Shown: positions 5,487 to 7,809 of the stretch, in pieces
How the letters are laid out: the number at the start of each line of letters is the position of its first letter
Position numbering within the stretch: the stretch's first letter is position 1
Source of the DNA: UBA6019 sp036570145
GTDB taxonomy: Bacteria > Chloroflexota > Dormibacteria > Dormibacterales > Dormibacteraceae
Assembly (NCBI GenBank): GCA_036570145.1
Contig: DATCPJ010000269.1
Location: forward strand, 1-7,809
DNA length: 7,809 nt
Reading direction: 5' to 3'
Made by a program: the position numbers and the translations under genes
Notes under the pieces: model-generated
The model's input: the letters and a program-made list of their open reading frames with translations, nothing else
Database searches by the model: none
What the model was told of the DNA's origin: nothing

Positions 5487-6736
5487 GCGGGCATCAAGAG
5501 CTCGGGCTGCGCCTGCCTCACGGCATAGCCGAGGTCGCCGGCTCTGACTGTCTGCCTGCTCAGCGGATAAGGCCCCTGCCAGTTGCTTCCCGACCGCCAC
5601 CACCAGCTGAGCTCGTAGCGAACAACCGCCGACACGCGATAGCCCGTCTCGGACTCGGCGCCGTAGCGGTGCTGGATGGTCGACTCCGCCGGGTAGGGGA
5701 TGCCGAAGCCAGCGCTCCACAGCACACCGCCGTCGCCGAAGTCCCAGGCGGCCGCCTCGGGCTGTGAGACCACCCGGTAGTCGATCCCGCCGACCGTTTC
5801 GTAAGTGGTCACCGGGCCCGGCGTCGGGTCGAGCCAGAACCATGCCGGAAGGCCCGCCAGCCCGATGGGCGCCGGGTTGACGCGGACGCTGCCGGCACCT
5901 GGCGGCGGCGGGAGCGGTGGCGCGCCGGCTGGACGCCCGCAGGTGGACTGCGGCGCCGTCGCGTTGCCCAGCCGGTCGGTGGCGAGCACGTGAGCGCAGA
6001 CGGTGTCCGCGGGCGTCGCAGCGGCGGCCAGGAGGAGTGGAGCGGCACTCTGCTTTTGGCCAACGGGCGGCCCCTCGTTGACCGTGAGCCAGGAGGTGTA
6101 GTGGTCCATGCCGGCGGCGAAGTAGTCGGCGCCGGCGCCGTCTCCGCGGTCGGCCACCGGGTCCCAGGTGAAGCTGATCGAGCCGGGCGACAGGGAGGCG
6201 ATCCTCGGCTTCGGATCGGCCGGCGCCACCGCGTCGACGTAGATGTCAAGGACCGGATAGCCGTCGACGTCTGCCATGTAGGGAGCCGGCCAGGGCGACC
6301 CGCGCCAGCCAAGGCCGCACTGCCCTCCGAAGGTCCAGTTGTAGTACGCGACGTACTGCTTCGCGTGGCCGTGGACCGTCCAGCCCCAATCGGCGAAGTT
6401 CCAGTGCCAGTGTTGCGGGAAGTCGACCCGGCGGATCAGTTGCCAGCCGCTCGCATCGCCCGGCCGGCCGCGGAAGTCGCCATACCAGTAGCCGTACCAG
6501 TCGTCATAGCCGGGATACCGGTGGTAGCCGAAGAAGGTGTCCTGCTCGGGGTTGCCGGCGACGGTCGGATCGTTCGTCGTCAGGGAGCGGTAGGTGGCGG
6601 GCAACCGCGACTGCGCCGGGCAGAACCCGGGCGGGTCGCCGTAAGGGCTGCCCCATTGAGACGCGACGGCGAGACGAGGCGCGAGCGCAAACACGATCGC
6701 GACCAGCACGCACATGCGCGCGTTCCACTTCACCAC
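5483..6736 (-). CDS. Secreted aromatic-rich protein with FN3-like and PKD domains
   Basis: A 417-residue predicted exported protein. The start is GTG at 6736, with AGGA 7 nt upstream. It opens with basic residues, a hydrophobic core (about 8-20) and a cleavage-like site near 23-26 (LAVAS). Residues 27-170 are unusually rich in Trp and Tyr, for example YHRYPGYDDWYGYWYGDF (71-88). A fibronectin III-like domain follows (about 175-275, including SFTWDPVADRGDG and ATDRLGNATAP), then a proline linker (PPLPPPP) and a PKD domain from about 331 (WDFGDGG, HRY, YRVSAVVRYE). The modular wall or extracellular architecture suggests binding, perhaps to carbohydrate or protein, but no catalytic motif is seen. 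It lies 56 nt after arsC and may be cotranscribed, though no arsenic role is apparent. The frame stays open upstream to 6928, but that stretch overlaps arsC and is shadow. Confidence 0.85.
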   Translation of the reverse strand: MVKWNARMCVLVAIVFALAPRLAVASQWGSPYGDPPGFCPAQSRLPATYRSLTTNDPTVAGNPEQDTFFGYHRYPGYDDWYGYWYGDFRGRPGDASGWQLIRRVDFPQHWHWNFADWGWTVHGHAKQYVAYYNWTFGGQCGLGWRGSPWPAPYMADVDGYPVLDIYVDAVAPADPKPRIASLSPGSISFTWDPVADRGDGAGADYFAAGMDHYTSWLTVNEGPPVGQKQSAAPLLLAAAATPADTVCAHVLATDRLGNATAPQSTCGRPAGAPPLPPPPGAGSVRVNPAPIGLAGLPAWFWLDPTPGPVTTYETVGGIDYRVVSQPEAAAWDFGDGGVLWSAGFGIPYPAESTIQHRYGAESETGYRVSAVVRYELSWWWRSGSNWQGPYPLSRQTVRAGDLGYAVRQAQPELLMPA

Positions 6737-6792
6737 GCGGACATCCTGGCGGCGCCAACCTCGGCCACCAACAGGTCCGGTTAAGTTCCGCC

Positions 6793-7197
6793 TTAGGCCA
6801 GCGACCCGACCAGTTCTTTGATCCTTGTCTCGACCTCGTCGCGGATCAGCCGCACCGCCGCCAGTGGCCGGCCGGCCGGGTCGGGGAGGTCCCAGTCCTC
6901 GTAGCGCTTTCCCGGGTAGATCGGGCACGCGTCGCCACAGCCCATCGTGATGACGACGTCGGCCTCCCGCACCGCGGTATCACGGAGGAGCTTTGGCTGC
7001 TCCGCGGAGACGTCGATGCCTACCTCGGCCATCGCCTCGACCGCCACCGGGTTGACCAGGTCGGCCGGCTCGCTGCCGGCCGAGAGGACCTCGACGCGGT
7101 CGCCGGCGAGGTGGCGCAGGAACCCCGCTGCCATCTGGCTCCGGCCGGCGTTGTGGACGCAGACGAAGAGCACCACCGGCCGGTTCGCGCTTTTCAC
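6793..7197 (-). CDS. arsC: Arsenate reductase, low-molecular-weight phosphatase type
   Basis: A 134-residue protein, typical in length for the family, that reduces arsenate to arsenite in the cytosol. The active-site P-loop is CVHNAGRS (Cys13 to Ser20, the C-x5-R motif) after the strand VVLFV. Two further cysteines lie in TMGCGDACP (Cys86 and Cys90), equivalent to the resolving pair of thioredoxin-coupled enzymes, though three residues apart rather than the wider spacing of the Staphylococcus plasmid enzyme. EDWDLPDP (99-106) supplies the conserved acid of the DP motif. I chose GTG at 7197 because it lies just before the first strand and 13 nt after the arsM stop; the longer open frame from 7326 adds an arginine/proline stretch that overlaps arsM. 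It probably forms one transcript with arsM. The Shine-Dalgarno is weak. Confidence 0.93.
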   Translation of the reverse strand: MKSANRPVVLFVCVHNAGRSQMAAGFLRHLAGDRVEVLSAGSEPADLVNPVAVEAMAEVGIDVSAEQPKLLRDTAVREADVVITMGCGDACPIYPGKRYEDWDLPDPAGRPLAAVRLIRDEVETRIKELVGSLA

Positions 7198-7210
7198 GGG
7201 CGGAGCGGCC

Positions 7211-7809
7211 TCAGGCCGAGGCCGGCTTGACCGCCCGGATGTGGGCACTGCCGATCCTGCCACCCTCGGGCACCTCGGTGACCTGGTGGATCTCGATCTC
7301 GGGATCGGCAAAGCCTGCCGAGACAAGCAGCTGACGATAGTCGGCCACCGGGATGGTGCCCGCGATGCAACCCGCCCAGGCGTCCGTCGCCCGCTTGACC
7401 TCGGGTGCCAGAGCCTCCAGCTCGACCATGTCGGCGACGGCCAGCCGGCCGCCCGGCCGGAGCACCCGATAGGCCTCGCGGATCACGGCGCCCTTATCCT
7501 CGGCCAGGTTGATGACGCAGTTGGAGATGACGACGTCGACGGTCGCCGCCGGTAGGGGGACCGCCTCGATCGTCCCCTTGAGGAAGGTCGCGTTCGCAAG
7601 ACCGGACCTGGCCTTGTTGGCCTCTGCCAGATGGAGCATCTCGTCGGTCATGTCGACGCCGTAGACGTGTCCCTCGGGACCAACCCGGCGGGCTGACATG
7701 AGGACGTCCATGCCGCCGCCACTGCCGAGGTCGAGCACCTTCTCGCCCGGCTTCAGCCGCGCCAGCGCCGTCGGGTTGCCGCAACCCAGGCTGACCGACT
7801 TCGTCATAC
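7211..7809 (-). CDS. arsM: Arsenite S-adenosylmethionine methyltransferase (N-terminus beyond right edge)
   Basis: The visible 199 residues are the Rossmann methyltransferase core and C-terminus of ArsM, which methylates arsenite using S-adenosylmethionine. Motifs, numbered from the Met at 7807, are LGCGNPTAL (7-15), SAM-binding VLDLGSGGGMDV (24-35), the acidic VYGVDM (48-53), SNCVINL (95-101) and WAGCIAGT (144-151). Cys97 and Cys147 match the two cysteines that coordinate arsenite in characterised ArsM enzymes, so the enzyme should be competent. The Met at 7807 is probably internal: family members have a further N-terminal segment, often with a cysteine pair, before SLGCGNP, and there is no ribosome binding site in view. 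The gene therefore continues past the edge. arsC follows 13 nt after its stop. Confidence 0.92.
   Translation of the reverse strand, partial: MTKSVSLGCGNPTALARLKPGEKVLDLGSGGGMDVLMSARRVGPEGHVYGVDMTDEMLHLAEANKARSGLANATFLKGTIEAVPLPAATVDVVISNCVINLAEDKGAVIREAYRVLRPGGRLAVADMVELEALAPEVKRATDAWAGCIAGTIPVADYRQLLVSAGFADPEIEIHQVTEVPEGGRIGSAHIRAVKPASA

Noticed and set aside
4515..5843. Minus-strand frame of 442 codons under the VWA gene
   Set aside because: It is a shadow: the plus strand shows an intact MIDAS VWA protein with a proper ribosome binding site.
5990..6784. Plus-strand frame antisense to the secreted protein
   Set aside because: It is a Val/Arg/Gly-rich shadow, whereas the minus strand has a signal peptide, FN3-like and PKD features.
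6737..6792. Search for a promoter or terminator between arsC and the secreted-protein gene
   Set aside because: Only a 4-bp inverted repeat (TAAG/CTTA) and no convincing -35/-10 pair were seen, so nothing is annotated.
6947..7555. Plus-strand frame across arsC and arsM
   Set aside because: It is antisense to two enzymes with clear catalytic motifs.

Overview
High-GC, gene-dense bacterial DNA with no rRNA, tRNA, CRISPR array or recognisable insertion sequence. The GC bias, frequent GTG starts, 4-nt start/stop overlaps, a probable leaderless gene and the gene families suggest an actinomycete lineage, possibly Thermoleophilia. That placement is an impression from composition and family style, not a phylogenetic result.

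Layout. (1) Positions 1-4230, minus strand: a tightly coupled operon read right to left. It runs DUF4129 membrane protein, small unrecognised two-helix membrane protein, MoxR AAA+ ATPase, DUF58 protein, multipass membrane protein cut by the left edge. Three junctions overlap (two as GTGA) and one is separated by 5 nt. This is the common MoxR/DUF58/DUF4129 cell-envelope or protein-assembly cluster. The edge gene has no ordinary start codon where its ribosome binding site points; the codon there is ATC. (2) Positions 4231-4279: a compact divergent promoter region with a 12-bp inverted repeat (ACCTA-GT-TAGGT) in the promoter spacer. (3) Positions 4280-5474, plus strand: a two-gene unit, an HNH (His-Me finger) protein with a C-terminal helix-turn-helix, overlapping a cytosolic von Willebrand A protein with a complete MIDAS. 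(4) Positions 5471-5486: a short palindrome containing the stop codons of two convergent genes. (5) Positions 5483-7809, minus strand: arsM (arsenite methyltransferase, cut by the right edge), arsC (thiol-linked arsenate reductase), then a secreted aromatic-rich protein with FN3-like and PKD domains.

How they may work together. MoxR ATPases act with VWA-fold partners, and DUF58 carries a VWA-like fold whose metal site is degenerate here. The VWA protein across the divergent promoter has an intact metal site, so a link between the two units is plausible but inferred only. ArsC would reduce arsenate to arsenite and ArsM would methylate it. The secreted protein downstream has no evident arsenic role.

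The most unusual items are the HNH-HTH/VWA pair under a leaderless promoter with a candidate operator, the ATC start candidate, and the unrecognised small membrane protein locked inside the MoxR operon.
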